In this document: positions 1 to 14,500 of the stretch, in pieces
Layout of the letters: every line of letters begins with the position of its first letter
Position numbering within the stretch: the stretch's first letter is position 1
Assembly: GCF_030463535.1 (NCBI RefSeq)
Contig: NC_132887.1
Coordinates: forward strand, 21,284,943-21,348,942
Length of the DNA: 64,000 bases
Origin: Salminus brasiliensis
Taxonomy: Eukaryota; Chordata; Actinopteri; Characiformes; Bryconidae
Reading direction: 5' to 3'
The notes under the pieces: model-generated
The model's input: only the letters and a program-made list of their open reading frames with translations
Databases searched by the model: none
What the model was told of the DNA's origin: nothing
Position numbers and translations under genes: made by a program

Positions 1-455
1 GGGTGGGATATACATATTAGACCGCAAGTAAACAGTCAGTTTTTGGAGATTGATGGGTCCAAATTGGCATGGCTAGACGACTGGGTCAAAGCATCTCCAA
101 AACATCAGTCAGGTCTTGTGGGGTGATCCCAGTCCCAGTGCCACAATTGCCATAGAAGAAGCCTTCTTGGTTCTAACCATCAAGAGATGTGTGTGAGAAG
201 AACCATTAAATTGGCAGACAAAAAAGGGACAACCAATATACCCAGCTTACATTGGCATCCAGTTCAAGGTTGCCCAAGGCTCATAGAAGTGCATAGGGAG
301 CAAAGATTGGCCCATCTAGTCTGATCCCATGGTAGAGCTCTAGTAGAACAAATTGCTGAAAAAGTTAATGCCAGCTGAGTTCCTTCCCCGATGAGTGTCA
401 TGAGGAGGACCTACACAATAGTAAGCAGGTGGTTTTAATGTAACGATGCTGTGGA
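1..455 (+). mobile_element. Internally deleted Tc1-like element (HTH part of transposase remains)
   Basis: The + strand at 69-104 reads MARRLGQSISKT, the helix-turn-helix start of a common fish Tc1-family transposase. A later piece, near 350-372, matches the following QIAEKVNA region, and 395-450 matches the far 3' end of the element. The catalytic DDE core is missing and the reading frame is broken. The 5' terminus is at or before base 1. Confidence 0.7.
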
Positions 456-841
456 GTGAAGTGCTAGCGTGAAAACAGTGCCCTGTGCCAGTGTGTGTTT
501 GTAACAGCAGTAAGGCAAACAGTGTACATGGAGCTTTTAGCATGGCTCTGTAGCTTTCATCTCTACGAGCTGTGAGCTTGCATCTCCTAGACAGACTGAC
601 CCCTGAAAATGCGCAGGTAGTGAGGTATGGCCTGGATCAAAATTTGATGCATCAAGCCAGCGCTGCAGTATATCTGTACACCATTAACATTCCTGAACTG
701 TCACATTCATCCCTCACGTCAGTAGACATCAGCCTCCGACATCTAAACTTATTTCACCTTTTCTGCTCCAGATGCTGGTGGTGCAGGAGCTTTAGTGGCC
801 CTTCTGACTGCAGCAAGAACCAGGAATAGTTCCCTGTAGAA

Positions 842-842
<1 letters not shown>

Positions 843-917
<75 letters not shown>
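843..917 (+). repeat. (TG)n microsatellite, about 37 repeats
   Basis: Uninterrupted alternating TG over 75 bp, a likely length-polymorphic locus. Confidence 0.97.
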
Positions 918-918
<1 letters not shown>

Positions 919-1881
919 AGAGAGGGAGAGACTGGCTAGCTGTCTGTCTGGCTGATTAAAGAGCCCCTTTCAGAGTTCTATCAGATTCCTTTGTGTTCTC
1001 CTGCACATTCCTGTGACCTGCAGGAAGAGGAGCTGCTTCTCATCAAAACCACTACTTTACACATCAAAGATCACCTGTTCCTCACATACACACACTCCAT
1101 TTTGCATCTCTCTCTCTCTCTGTCCCTCTCTCTCCCTCCCACTCTCTCTCTCTGTAAAATTTAATTGGTAAAAATGAAGGTAACAGCATTTCTCAGTCAG
1201 TATCCAGTGTTTCAGCCCTCACTGAAACACTCATTAAATGTGGAGGATACAATCAAATAGTAACAGCTCTGGTTGTAGTTGACCAATCCACTCAGGGCTG
1301 CTCAGCACCACTGATATTACAAATATATGGAATGCCATTTATTATTGATTACATAAGGAATCAAAAAAGGTGATAAAGAGGTGTGTAGAAATATAATTAC
1401 TTGTTAACATATCCTTTTCAAATGCTGTAACAGGCACTGCCCACATACTTTCTATGCGTCCTTTATTATTGGCATGGATGTTAAGCAATGCATCCACTAG
1501 GGTGAAGGTCAGAGTCAAACATTTCTGACACCAACAACAAGCATGGCAACAGTGGAGGAAGTTGTGAGAATCTGCTTACTATTGAAAAGATGAAAGTGGT
1601 GTAAACTGTGTAAACGGCTGTGTTAAAAAAAATGTTCAACCATAAGTTTCTTTTTCATCGTGTCCATTTGGCAGTGGTGGTGCCTCATTTACTACTGATT
1701 ACTTTGCCCTCCCATTGTTTCCAGTGGTGCTGCTCCATGGTACAGCTCCGTTCCATCCGTATCTGTAAGCTTCTTCCATATCTCTATGTAACGTTGAGCA
1801 TAAATGAGCCTTTAGTGGTTGTTCATAAAGATGAATCATTGAGATGAATCATTTATCTCATTTGTCAATAGTTAAGTAACA

Positions 1882-1919
<38 letters not shown>

Positions 1920-3291
1920 AAAATAATAATTTTATGTAATAAAAAAATGCATTTGTAACAATTATTAAAGGTGCTTATTAAAAGTTATTAAAAGTATTTT
2001 AGGTTGTTCTTTTATGTATAATTAGTAAGTATGTGTCTTTGGTTGAGTAAAAAATTGCAGTTTATTATTTATAATACAACCCTGTTATTTTGCCTCAAGC
2101 ATGCATTAATAAAATAAGCTCTCCTTTTTATTCCTGAGTGTTACAGGATAGTGTTGCTGTTCCCTCTGTGTCCTCTCGTTGTGTCCTCTGTGCAGTTAGC
2201 AAGCTGAAAAGGTGGTAGCTGGGCTAGCAGTTAGCCTACACCCACTACCTTCCCCGGGTTTGAGTTTCTCATGCGTCACTTTCCTTTCTGATGCGTGCTT
2301 AGCTCCACTGTGGTAGGCAGCTGAGATGGTCCAGTTTATTTTTGAGGGAGCAGAAGTTGGAGAGAACAGCCAAGTACAGATACTCACTTGCTTCCTCTGG
2401 CTTTCTTTTTTGTTGCGTGCTACGCTTAATCTCCCTTTCTGCGGACACTGGCACAGGGAAAGACGCGGTCACGAGGCCTGATTTGCGTAGCCTCAGTATT
2501 CCCGTAACTAGCAGAGTCTGGTGTTGAAGTTCTGCTCTCCAGGTGTTCCAAGCATGAACAACACCATGTTCTTCTGAAGTGGCCATTGGGTTTGAGCGCT
2601 GTAGCAGCTTTAGTTGCCAAAAGACATTCATACATTATTGGTCTGGGTTTATGGCCATTTTTGGGGGGAGTAAATGTTAATGAGTCAAGACTGTTAGGAA
2701 ACAGTTTAGAAGTTTTTGGAATCGGCTCGATTTACAGTTCAGTTTTGGTCATGTCTGTTTTTCTTTTGAAGGAGGAGGCAGCAATGATGGAGGATAAGGG
2801 TATGTCAGTGCTTTGCGCCAAACTCTCAGTATTCACTTATGCCAAAGTAAATACAGTTTTCCATTCTAGGGCAGCTTTAACAGTCATTGACGAACCATAA
2901 GATAATGATTAAATCAGCACTTTATGTTCACAAGAAAATTGGATTTGATACAATTGCATTTGTCAGTGATGCACACACACTGCAGTACACTGCTCATCTG
3001 CTCATGTGTTTGTTTGGTTTCATACAGTGAATTTTCATATTATATCTGAATTAGTGCGGTCAGCGCTAATGCGTTAACACACACGATTCATCTGCCAATT
3101 TTTTAACGCAAATTAATGATCTTACCAAGTTTGGCACCACCTTCCTCCGGTAAGTCATTCTCTTTACAGAGCCTAGTGACGTATTAGCTGTTTTACAGCG
3201 CTGCTACTGTTAAGTTCAGAGGGAAGATTACACTTTATTGATGCTAAAATATGGATTAAATCTCATAACTTTCATTCTCTTACCCCTCCCT

Positions 3292-3298
<7 letters not shown>

Positions 3299-3347
<49 letters not shown>
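3299..3347 (+). repeat. Compound (CT)n(CA)n microsatellite
   Basis: A CT run passes directly into a CA run. Confidence 0.9.
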
Positions 3348-5592
3348 GAGCTGCTCCTCTCTCACTTAATCCAGCCCAATGACTGATCATATATTTGTCT
3401 CTAAAAATGTAATTGAAGCATTTTCTCTATTAAAGCTTCTGTGTCCGAGCTTCATTGTGTTCGAGGCTAAAGTTCTCAAAACTTTACTGAGATATTATAA
3501 GAAAAAAAAACGACTCTTCTAAGACTTCTAAGACTAGTCTGTTTTTAGGCATACCACACAAGGACATGCTAGAGCTAGCATTTTAACTTTTAACTGAACA
3601 ATTAATTTGTGATCATGATTAAACTTTTTATTAGATTGTAAATTTGCAGATTTAGCAAACATGATGGTGGATCTTTTTTTATTTATTTTTTTTTACTTTT
3701 GTGCCCCACTGCAGATGAGTTACATGAGAAATTGGAGAATTGAGCATGGGAATTGAGCCTAGGTCAACAATTAGTTTCTGCTTGGTAGTGGTTGTATCAC
3801 AGAGTCAGCAAAAGCTGCGTGCTGTAAGTCAGAACTGATACCCTTGGGGGCTAGCAGTGCAGTGCGCTAAGGATATGAAGCTGAGTTGGTTTGGAAATGA
3901 ATAAATTACATTTGGCACTGCTGACAAACTATTTTGCTGGCGATCTTGTATTGTACACAAGGGAACGGAAGATATTGCGCTGCTTAGTTTCATTGAAAAA
4001 TACTTGGCCCGAGCTGCAAAGCCTCGCAGAGTCAGACAAAGCACATTCACTTTGTCTTGCTGACTGAATGAGTCGAGCTGCCTTCTAGTCAATGGCCAAA
4101 CAGGGGCAGGTGCTTCCTGTTTCTGGAGCTCTCTCTCCTTCTCCCTGTCCATTTTAGCTGATCATTTTTCATAGTTTGCTCACTCTGAATCTTTTAAATG
4201 CTAGTGCAAGTCATACTGCATCATATCGATGTGAAAAAAGTTCGAGAGGCCTCTCGCACTTTTGACATCAAATATTATTCATCTGAGCCCTTTCGCTCTA
4301 AAGAAACTGCAGTTTAGTTAATGTGGTCAGCAGGAGCAAAAACTGCAAAATGAAGAGTATACACTGATGTTATTGGTGAGACTGAGAAGCTTTTAGATAC
4401 CAAAGCCAATACGAAGAAAGCATTTTTGGGGAGCAGGTACAGTAGCTGTTTCTTTTTATGAGGTCAGTATAGAGTGCTTTTCTTCTTCCTCATTGCTTGA
4501 GAAGCGTGGCTCTGCAGTGTTTCTTGACACCTGATTCAGCACATTCTGAGGATAACCGTGGGTGAAGCCCTTTGGGCTGAAGGGCACAGTCTAAATCCTA
4601 AATCAGCTACCATTTGGCTGCCATTTAAAAGTTTGGCATCACCATTTTCTTTGTGTAAAACACTGGGTTTTTGCATTTTGCATCGCCTCGTGAAATGGGC
4701 GTGGCTGCAAGCGGGCTGCAAATCAGCAGTGTAACAAGTCCTTCAATGTGGTTCAGCAGTTTCACAAACCAACTAATGCAGTCACATTATTAAATAGAAG
4801 ACCAACCCCGGGTTGAAATATGAGAAATAGGAGTTCTCGTTTAACACTCAACTGGCCGTCTGTGTACAGATAAAGTCCTGCCCTTCAGCTAATGAGCCAA
4901 TCACCTTGCTGCTTACGCTGTGCACTGGAGAACCACCCCTGGATGTGGAGATTTGCACAAGTGCAGTAGCCAGAACAACCTGAAAAATCAAGTTATTTGG
5001 AAACAGTCTCTCCCCATTCATTGAGATGGGAGTCTAATCTCATGTGCTGCCCAGCAATGTTGCAAAGATGGCCGCCGAGTGAACAGACATGCCTATAAGG
5101 GCTTTAGCTATCCAAGCTGCTTGTGGGGTGCTCCTGGTCAGTATTGCTGAGTACCTCTGAACAGTGATCTCTGAAGGAACAAACCGAATGAACAGGCAAC
5201 AGAGTGTTGGGCACCCAAGCCTCATTAGTGTGTAAAGGCTGTTCCATCAGAAGAAGTACTGCAGCAGAAATGTTTAATGACATGACACCTCACAGACCAT
5301 GACCACAGAGTGCTCATGCTAACCCCCGTCCACCATTAAAGGCACCTACAGTGGACACATGAGTGTTGAAACTGGTGCCTGGAGCAATGGTAGGTTGCCT
5401 AAGTCCCGTTTGGTCTTTACATCACATGGATAGCCGGCATTGTTAAGCTGTGTAGTGCTCTGGAACAACAAATCCGATCCACGGTGGCATACATTATTGA
5501 ATATAATAAAAAAACATGAGCATGAGCAGGACCTAACCTCAGACACTGAATAAAACTCCTAAACCCTCTCCCTCTTCCCTTTTTATGTTTAG

Positions 5593-8500
5593 GTGATGAA
5601 ATCAGTGATGTTGTTCCCTACGATCGAGCGCATGGCCCACAGTCCTCAAGGCAAGTTCATGACTCCGGTACTTTGCAAGCTGCGCTACACTGCCTACCTG
5701 CCCGTTTTCCTGCTTTCGTTCCTGCCCGAAAGGCTGAAGTTCGCCCTGGTTCAGCTGGCCCTGAGGAACATGAGTTCCCTGGACACCATCGCCATCCCGG
5801 CCACTGCCAGCTTGATTAATGTGGACTGTGTCGGTAAGTGTTGCCTTCGTTAGCACTTTTTCTCTACCTGTGATGGATGCTTAGTTTGCCATTGCACCAT
5901 CAGTCAAAAACGAGACTTGCCAAGAACGCTCAAAAAATGTGTTCTTGAGCCTCCTTATGAAGTGCTCCCGTCTTGAATGTCCGTTATAATTGGACCTCAT
6001 TTATTACTGAAGGTTCAAGATATTCATTCCACTGATAGCTGTGTCTGCAGCCCTGGTTCCTTAGATGGACGTTCTTCAGAATAGCCACAGTGATGGAGAG
6101 TTGTAGGATTTCTTTTACATTCTCACCAGCTGTGATGAATGTTGGAGATGTCGTCGCACCATCGGTCAAACACGAGGCTTGCCAAGAAGGCAACATTCAA
6201 AAATCTGTTCTTGAGACTCATTATAAAATACCCTTGTCTTGGAATACCTCTTGTAAGTGGACCACATTTTTTGTTTGCAAAGTTTCAAGTTTTCGTTCTG
6301 GAAGATGTGTCTGTAGCCATGGCTACGAATGGAAATTTTCCAAAATAACTGAAGTGATGGGGAATTTAAGGCCATTTTTAGGCCAGTTTTTCAGTGTAAT
6401 ATAAATTAGGACACAGTAGCCTATCTATCTTCTTAGGTTAGGAGCAATAACATTCAGATGCCTTGGCCTTTGTGCATGCATCGACACTGATGAAGTGAAA
6501 TAGCCGATTACTTCTTCACTATCAGACCTCTTTACCTCTATTGAAATGCTGTTTGCCCCGAACAGATAAGCGCTCAGATAAGCTTGAGGTATTAATTAGT
6601 CTATTAACTCCTCGCCATACTTCACCATTTCGTCCTCTGATAAGAGGCTTATTAGAAAGTAATGTTTGCGATGGTCCACATAAATGAAATCAGCATTTGA
6701 GTGGCAGCCAAGTGAGCAGTGAATTTCCCAGTGTTCCCCGGAATAAAGTTTTATTTATTAGAACTCTTATCTAATCTCCAGGGCTTCCCCTTTGCCGGGT
6801 AATGGTGCAGATGAAGTGTTGTGAGTAGAAGTAATTAAGAGTCTTCTCCTCCACAGGGAGCAGACCTGCACAGCTCTTTCTGTCTCTCTAGGTGAAAGGC
6901 AGAGTGTTTTCCCTGTCTGTCCTGGGAGGTGGATGATTGATGCTGTGATGGCTACAGAGTCTCTGCCAAAGAGGCCTCGGTAGAGCCTAGAAGCGTTAGA
7001 GTGAGCTCAGATCTCGGTGCTCTCTCTCTCTCGCCCCCCCCCCCCTTCTTTCTCTCAATCTTTGCTGAGGCTTAGATCTTCACCCCCAACTGCACTCATA
7101 AGCATGCTTTTAATCATTTAGCACTTTCCGCCTATTGTCATTTGGGATTAGACCCCCCCACCTCTTTTTTTCCATTTGAACAAACTGTTCAAGATGGTTC
7201 AAGGTTCATTTTTTCCCACTGTTAATTACAAGCTTTGGTTTGCTCATGGTAAATACGAACAAATGTTTTAATGTTTTGTTGTCTTTTGAAAAGCCTGTGT
7301 GGGTGTGGGGGTGTGTCTGTCTGTCTGTCTGCTTTGTACCACTGAGCCCTGGCCTTCGTCTGTGAAAGCAGAAAGCTGCTCTAGCTTTCTGTCTTACATT
7401 ACACACATAATTAATGGTGAGTTGACAGACCTAATTAAGAAAGCATGTTGCGATTAGATTGAGCTTCCTGGGTATTTTTAAGGATTTATTTGTTCGGCAT
7501 TCCCGGCCCTTGAAATGGAGAATGTTGATGCTCTCATGTTAACTGCATGGAAAACACACACACAGACATGCACACAGTACATGTCAAGCGGAGATCTGTA
7601 GTCAGTGTGACCATATGTTTATGTGTGTGTGTATATATTCATATATGCAGTATATATACTAATGAGGCAATCCTCCCTAGACAGTCCAGAGGGAGAAGAA
7701 CCACTGAAAGGACTCTAATGTGCCCCATCAACACCATCAGAGGTCCAGCCCACAGCCTCCACTCTGCCTCAATCAGCTTTAGTGTTACCTTCTGGTCGTG
7801 ACGCAGCACAGTCGAAGGAATGAATATTGTCAGCGTTTTCCGTCATGTTTTGCCCTCGCCTTTTTCCAAACAGCAAGAGATTTGATATGATGTGAGTTGG
7901 ATGTGTTTCTTGCCCTCCCGGTTGAACTCTTTCTGGGGCTGCAATGGTGGTCAGGACCTCGGCTTGGCTTCTTTGTGAGGGCGTGAAACCAGAGCGCTGC
8001 TGCAGACACTCGTTTCCCCCCGCCGGAGAGGAGCATAGTTAACATCGGCCTGACCCGCAGCCCAGTGGCCACGCTCGTAAACTTCCTACCTGGCACTTTA
8101 CTCAGACAAGCTTCACGTCCTTTCCCTTTCCCCTCCTAGACACCTGTTTCTGCAAGGGGGAATTGGAAAATAGAATAAAAGCATGTTGGAGTGGTGGACC
8201 AACACCAGTAAGAAAATAGTTTTCCTAATGACGTTTCTTTAACACCACTGACACTATGAAAATTATATTAAAATAGGTCAGGTGCTCATTTTAATGTATT
8301 TTACTGAGAAACAGTACATCAAGCATTAGAAAGAATTTATTTTTTAATAATAAAATTCTAAAAATTCTAAATTATTCTAAAAATATATTATTATAAATGT
8401 ATAATAATTTAATTTAATTTAAAATACTATATAAAATAAATATTTAATAATTACATTAAAATGTACATTAAATGATTATAAAAAATCTTATGAAATTATT

Positions 8501-11500
8501 CTAAAAAATAGTTTTTGGTTTTTTTATTTTATGAATTGACATTCTATGGTTTATTCTTATTTTGAGCTAATCATAATTTTAAAGTTTTGGGTTTTAAAGG
8601 TTTTAAAGTTATGGGTAGTCGTATGCCACACTACAAAAAAAGAAAGAAAAAAAAACATTTAATACTCTTCTTGTACAATCTTCTACCAATCACTGATTTC
8701 ATATAAAAAATAGAGGAATGTGTTTTGGTGGAACATATTTGTTTTTATTTCCTTGATGGTTTAATACTGAGATATTTCCTGAAGATCAAGCATGATTACA
8801 ATTTCTGTAGAATTTTTTTAATAATATACAGTGACAGTGTTTATATTGAAAGAGTGAGGCAGAGGGAGATAGAGAGCAATAATTCTGTGAAAAGAAACAT
8901 ATCCATGTTAATTTTCGGTTTCTAGCCACCGTTAGGTGGAGCAGAGTGCTAGACAAACACCCTATGGGGCATCTTCTTCATTCAGACTCAGAGGAGGGCA
9001 TCTGGAAGGTAATTTCACACAGTGGCAGTTACACAACAGGAAACTGGAGCTTCTTCTGCGAAGCCCAAATCCATTGCTCCCTTAGATTTAATGAGACCGC
9101 AGCGGAACATTGAACCAAATATGAATTTTGACTTTTGCTCTTACGTAAGCTTGGATTTTTAGCTTTACTCAACACTGACTGCCTATACTCTTAGCAAGAA
9201 AGATCTACATAGTACTGAAATGGGTTATGTAAATTATAGGCAACACCAGTAACCAATTAAAAGTTTCTATAGAACTACATGTATCAGGAGATTAGACATA
9301 ATAATCATAATCATGTAATTAAAATGATCATTTATCAAAAGAAAAGCCAATATATTTCATAATTGTAAAGTCTTTTACTTTAGAGTTATGGCTGGTTAAA
9401 AACAAAACTATAGTGAAACTCATCGTGCTTTGCCCGTGGTGGCTGGAGCAGGCCAATGTGCACATGTATTAAAAAATACAATTATACCTCATTCAGACCA
9501 CTATAAAATAATTATTTAGCACCAGTAATCCACTATAAAAACTAAAGATATCAGTTCAGATTGAGTAGCATTATGGACATTACAAAATTGAAGTATTTTC
9601 AACAAAAGATTATAAAGAAACTGGTCAGGAACAAACATTCATGAAGAGGATATTAAACACTCTGTAGGCTAAAATCAAAATATCTACAATATCACATTAT
9701 ATAAATAGTATGTTAACCCCTCAAACCCCTTAACCTCTGTATGTAAGCCCACAATTCATTACTGTCATAACTGTCATAATTTACAGCTGTTTCGTAGGCC
9801 CTAAAATACCCTAATAATGTGGGACACAGGGTGGTTGTTCACATCAAGATAACTGAATATTTAACCCAGGCTTTAATGGTTTAAAAGTGATTTTACTTCA
9901 GTATTAAGTGGCTGTATAATCAGATTGGTATTGACCAGTATGCAGCATTACGATACAGAGTCCGGGGGGGCATGAAGCGCATGAAGGGGGCATCACTGTC
10001 CTGATTAAAGATCCTTTTAGGAACCCCATTTTTAGGGGCACTTTGCACACTGACTATAAGCAACCATAGCAATGGTTTAGGCACACAAGCACTGTTCAAA
10101 GATGAGACCCCTCGGTTGAGGAATATTGGACAAACCCTGAGGGCCCTCAAATGATCAAAACCAAAGTGCCACAGAAGCTAAAATATGTTGGATGTTTTGA
10201 GGGAACTTCAGAAAGTCATCAAAGTTGACCACACAGATTCCTGATTTTACACACTGTGGATTGTTTTCTCCTATTGGAACGGTATTGCGGTTTTGTCTCC
10301 TTATGACCTCATGTCCGTAGGCAAGACATTAATGTCGAGATCTAAGAAACATCCGCTTTGCTAGCTCTGGGGAAGGCTCAAAAATTCCTCGACTGGTCTC
10401 GGCGGCACCATGATTTCCCTATTTGAAGTGCCTTTATTCCATGTTTTTAATGTCAGATAAATAGATTTTGTAACCTCGGTTGTGTTTGAGGAGTTCCACA
10501 GGGATTGAACCATTGTAGTTACCATCAGAGACATTGCTACTACCCAAATTAAGGCTGCTGTTGCTGCCGTTTGCAAACCGGCCTCTCTGATTACTTGAGC
10601 ACAGGTGTCATTCGTCATGGAGAAAAGGCCACCGGCTAGAAAAACGTCTTACCCTAGCACTTTCAAATCAGCATTCAGCTCAATTAAAAAGCGACGATGG
10701 ATGAGTCTCTTGAATTCCATGTAATGAAAGATGTGTTTATTTCTATTATTTGATGAAACTGCCTCCCTCTAAACAGCAGGAGGTAGCTCTATTATGTAGT
10801 ATAGGGCCCACCCACGTTTGGTTGGATTTGGCGGGAGAAACTGCACTGTTTTGTGGCTATTTATCATGACGGGTGGTGTTGAACTAGAAAGAGGAACCCA
10901 GGATCCGTCTTGTTCAAGCTCTTTCTATTTCTTTAATGGAACCAAAATAACGTAGAACATTGAACCGGTCACAATGTCCTGTACAGGCACAGAGGAGCAG
11001 TTGGCTGAAGTACTTTCTTTATTTCTTTTTGATTTTATTGAGGGTGTTTTTGTCACTCTTGCACCTCCTCCAGCAGTTCCTCACCAATCTCTCAAATATT
11101 GGTGACAACTGAGACCTGAGGTCTAAGCTGTTTTAAAATAAAAAATTTAAAAGCTGATAGGAAATTGTACATGATATCTGAGCATCTAGAGCTGGCTTGA
11201 CCAAGTGGAACTTTGACTTCTTCAGTGGGTTCTATTTGTTCTTGCTCTGGATCTGCATCAGAGCAAGAGACTTCTCAGACCAACTGATTAGCCTTTAGAT
11301 TAAGCACGCTGAGGGTCCCGTTGCTCCGTTTTTGTCACTCCTCTGCTGTCGTAGGTGAGTCAGCATGTGCGTGTCTTTGTGCGTCCTCCTCTACCTCTTG
11401 TGTCTTTTGTTAACTGGGTGCATGTGTGTGGATGTGTAAATTGGGTTGGAATGCTGTGTCCTGCCAAACCCCCAGCCCAGACACCCCCCTGGAGATAAGT

Positions 11501-14500
11501 GAGATAAAACAGGGGATGTCTCGCACATCACTGCCCCAAGACTGGCACACTTCCTCACTGCATCTGCTCCTCTTCTCTTCACTTCACTTCACTTTTCTCT
11601 TCTCCTCTCTTCTGTGTTGCTGTTTTAAATCCAGCCAAAAGTTTAGGTATTTAGGTACTGGAAATATTAAGGTGCTAGAAAGTGTTCTTTGAAAGATGCC
11701 ATAGAAGAAAACACTCATATTTGTTAAAGGGTTAAGAGGTTAATGAGTGACGAAGTAGTTGATGTAAAATTATTTAAGGTTCTTTACACTTAAATCTACA
11801 ATAATAGTTCTTTATGGAACCAAAAGTAATTCTTCCATTGCATCGGTCACAGAACCCCCTGTAGCACCTTTAGTTTTAGGAGTATATTGTTGTTTTAAAC
11901 ATGCTTTATGAGTGAAAAGTACATTTGTATGTTGAGGTGTTACATTTTCACATTACACCATTGCTCTCGATTTGCTGAAATTAACATTGGAAAAAATTAT
12001 ATATAAAATATATAAATATATAAGATAAAGCTAATTTTACATTTTAAATATATAAAATTAAGCTAATTCAGTAAATAAATAGAAACAATGGTCTAAAAAG
12101 TGCAGAAAATGCAGTATTTATAATAAATTTTGGATTTCAGGGGTGCACAGGTCCGGTCTTTAGCAAATTTAGTTCTTCTCAAACACTCCACTCCACTTTG
12201 CCTGGTAATTATGATGAGTTGAATCAGGTGTGTTTGAATAGGGCAACCATCAAACTTTGCTGAAGACCACCCCGGCCCTTCAGGACTAGGACTGTGCACC
12301 CCTGACTTAAAAAATAATTAAAAAATATTATTAATGAATAATTACAAATTATTAATTATTATTAAAATTATTCATTATTATTATTAATAATATTCGGGAT
12401 ATCAATTATCTTCAGCATATTCATTTAAATAAAGACGCTAACATGAGAAGTAACATCATAAGAAGTGGTTTACTGTGAGTACTGCTTTCATGAACTGCAG
12501 CAACAACCAATCTCTGAAGCCACAGCATTACTACTCCCTACTAGAGACATTCAAAGATCATTCCAACCCGTTTCTAACCTGTCTGAGCACTTCTTTAATC
12601 TTCAACCCGACAGTATTTATTTCTAAGAAAACCTAATGCAAAACAAGGCCATCGAGCTAACTCTGCAGTTGGAGTTCCTCACGTCAGGGTTTATTCATTT
12701 CACACATTGTAGCTTTACGCTGATCTACGACCAACTGGGCCTTGTTGCAGTGTACTAAAACTGGATGTACCTTTGGGAAACATTGTATTTGGTTGTTTAA
12801 TTAATGCAGTATTTTCCCCCAGTCAAAGGCCATGTCTTTAAAAGCAACACAAAGAGGATTTGCTAATACCGAATGAAGGCAGATAACTGCTCATTTGTTG
12901 CTTGCCAGACAGCAGCCAACCTAAATACTTTAAGAAGGTTTGAAATAACTGTGATGTTTGGAATGAAGGCGACTTCCTTGTTTTGCCTTGTGCCCCACTC
13001 CCTAAGAAATAGCAAACAGTTCGTTGAAATATGGTTGGAGTGCTTTTTTTTGAGGGCAGGGGAAGTATTTTGAGGTGTTAGAATAATTTGTGCCATATTT
13101 ATACCGGTATACCATGATAAATTGACTAACGGGATGTCCCTCTTACTTGCTTAACGTCTAGAAGTGGCAGGAGCTGGCGAGAAGTGGCAGACGCATGATA
13201 GAATTTTAGATGAATTCTTTCTTACATAGAGCTTCTTAAAGCAAGCAGAGAAAATCAGCCAGGAATGATAGACATGAATTAAATTACAGTTTATTAACAG
13301 AAATACAGTTATGCAAAGGTTGCAAAGGCACCCATGGTCAAAATTTCTGTTACTGTTATTAGCCATTCTTCTATCCACAGATTTTCAATGACGTTAAGAT
13401 CTGTAGATCTGGGGATTGTGAGCACCATGGCTTTTAACAGATGATATTATGCTCACTTCCAGAATGTGCTGTTATTTAATTGAATCCATTCTTCACTCTT
13501 CCAGTGCAGTGTCGTGACACTGGCTGCAATACAAACAGTTGGAGAGGTGTTCTTTACATGATGTTCTTCACTCTTTTTTCACCCTTTTTTCAGTTGAACA
13601 TGGGTTTTGATTTGCCTCTCTGGCAATCTTAGAAGCAGCTCGCTCAGAAAGATGACCTCCATTACGATTGCCATTACGACCTGAATAAACAGCTACCTGA
13701 AAATGCTATGTCTTTATAGCCGCCATCTGTTTTGTGGAAATCATTATTTGAAAATTCAGTGTGCTAGATACCTGCTTAAAGAAGTCAATGGCTGCTGATT
13801 GTTGACGGTTTGAGGAGTCAGAGTATTTACAAAGCTTTACAATTTCCTGGCCTGTATTACCTGGCCTATACTAACAATGACTGTGAACAAGCCATAGCCC
13901 ATAATAGCATAATTCAAAAATTGTCAAATCTTTTGGGGTGCATGGTTCTTCTTTCCCCTTTTCACTTGAATTTTAATATCACAGTAACCAGCAAGGTGGG
14001 AAATAATAAGTTTCAAGCCTAAATATCCAGTGCATTTTCATGCAAAACACCCATGCTAACACGGCAGCCTGCTTCTGTGTTAAACAAATAAACATTCATG
14101 AAAAGCCGAGGACAAATCAGAGATGTTCTTCCAAAACTGTTCTTCTGACCTGCACACATATACAGCTTCAGATCTGTGGTCTATATTTGAACTCCTTAGT
14201 AAATCCTCTATCTATAAATCATTATTGGACTGCCCAATGCTTAACTAGACTCTCAGACATTAGCACCCTTCCATTAAGCATTAACGGTTTACTGTGTTAC
14301 AGCTTATTTTCACTTATGTAAGCAGTGTAGTTTAAATGACTGCTTGCCTTGCTTGCCTTTAGTTGTTGAGTTAAATAGGAAATGGACATCTAGCCCCTCT
14401 CTCCTCATTGCTCTTTTGAGTTTAGTCTTTACAGTGTTGCAGCGCAGGGTAATGATCATGTGTTCAGTGTTCTGATGATGGTTAATATTTGGGGGGAGAC

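Larger units (their letters stand above)
456..5592 (+). other. ldah intron upstream of the first visible exon
   Basis: No exon is seen. The segment holds microsatellites: (TG)n 843-917, CT-rich 1108-1152, (TTA)n 1885-1917 and (CT)n/(CA)n 3299-3347. It also has AT-rich sequence near 1880-2080 and 3590-3700. Open frames here are short and lack family resemblance. The ldah splice acceptor TATGTTTAG ends at 5592. Confidence 0.6.
5834..13300 (+). other. ldah intron, first 7.5 kb: mostly unannotated intronic sequence
   Basis: Apart from the tandem duplication listed separately I see no exon. Contents: a poly-C/CT tract near 7020-7050, a GTCT run near 7315-7331, a TG/TATA-rich spot near 7624-7660, and AT-rich low-complexity DNA at 8330-8620 and 11990-12420. 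6545-6870 and 10265-10760 are more complex and listed as possible regulatory stretches. Confidence 0.5.

Noticed and set aside
2299-2635. Overlapping frames on the minus strand near 2.3-2.6 kb
   Set aside because: Two different frames of similar length overlap with no recognisable domain; typical of chance open frames in intronic DNA.
3829-4152. 107-codon minus-strand frame MDREKERELQKQ...
   Set aside because: No splice-linked neighbours or family resemblance; sits inside an ldah intron and appears to be chance.
7206-7406. Frame with HTHTHTH-like residues and similar frames at 28794-29040, 30136-30345, 23120-23264
   Set aside because: They are translations of CA/GT microsatellites.
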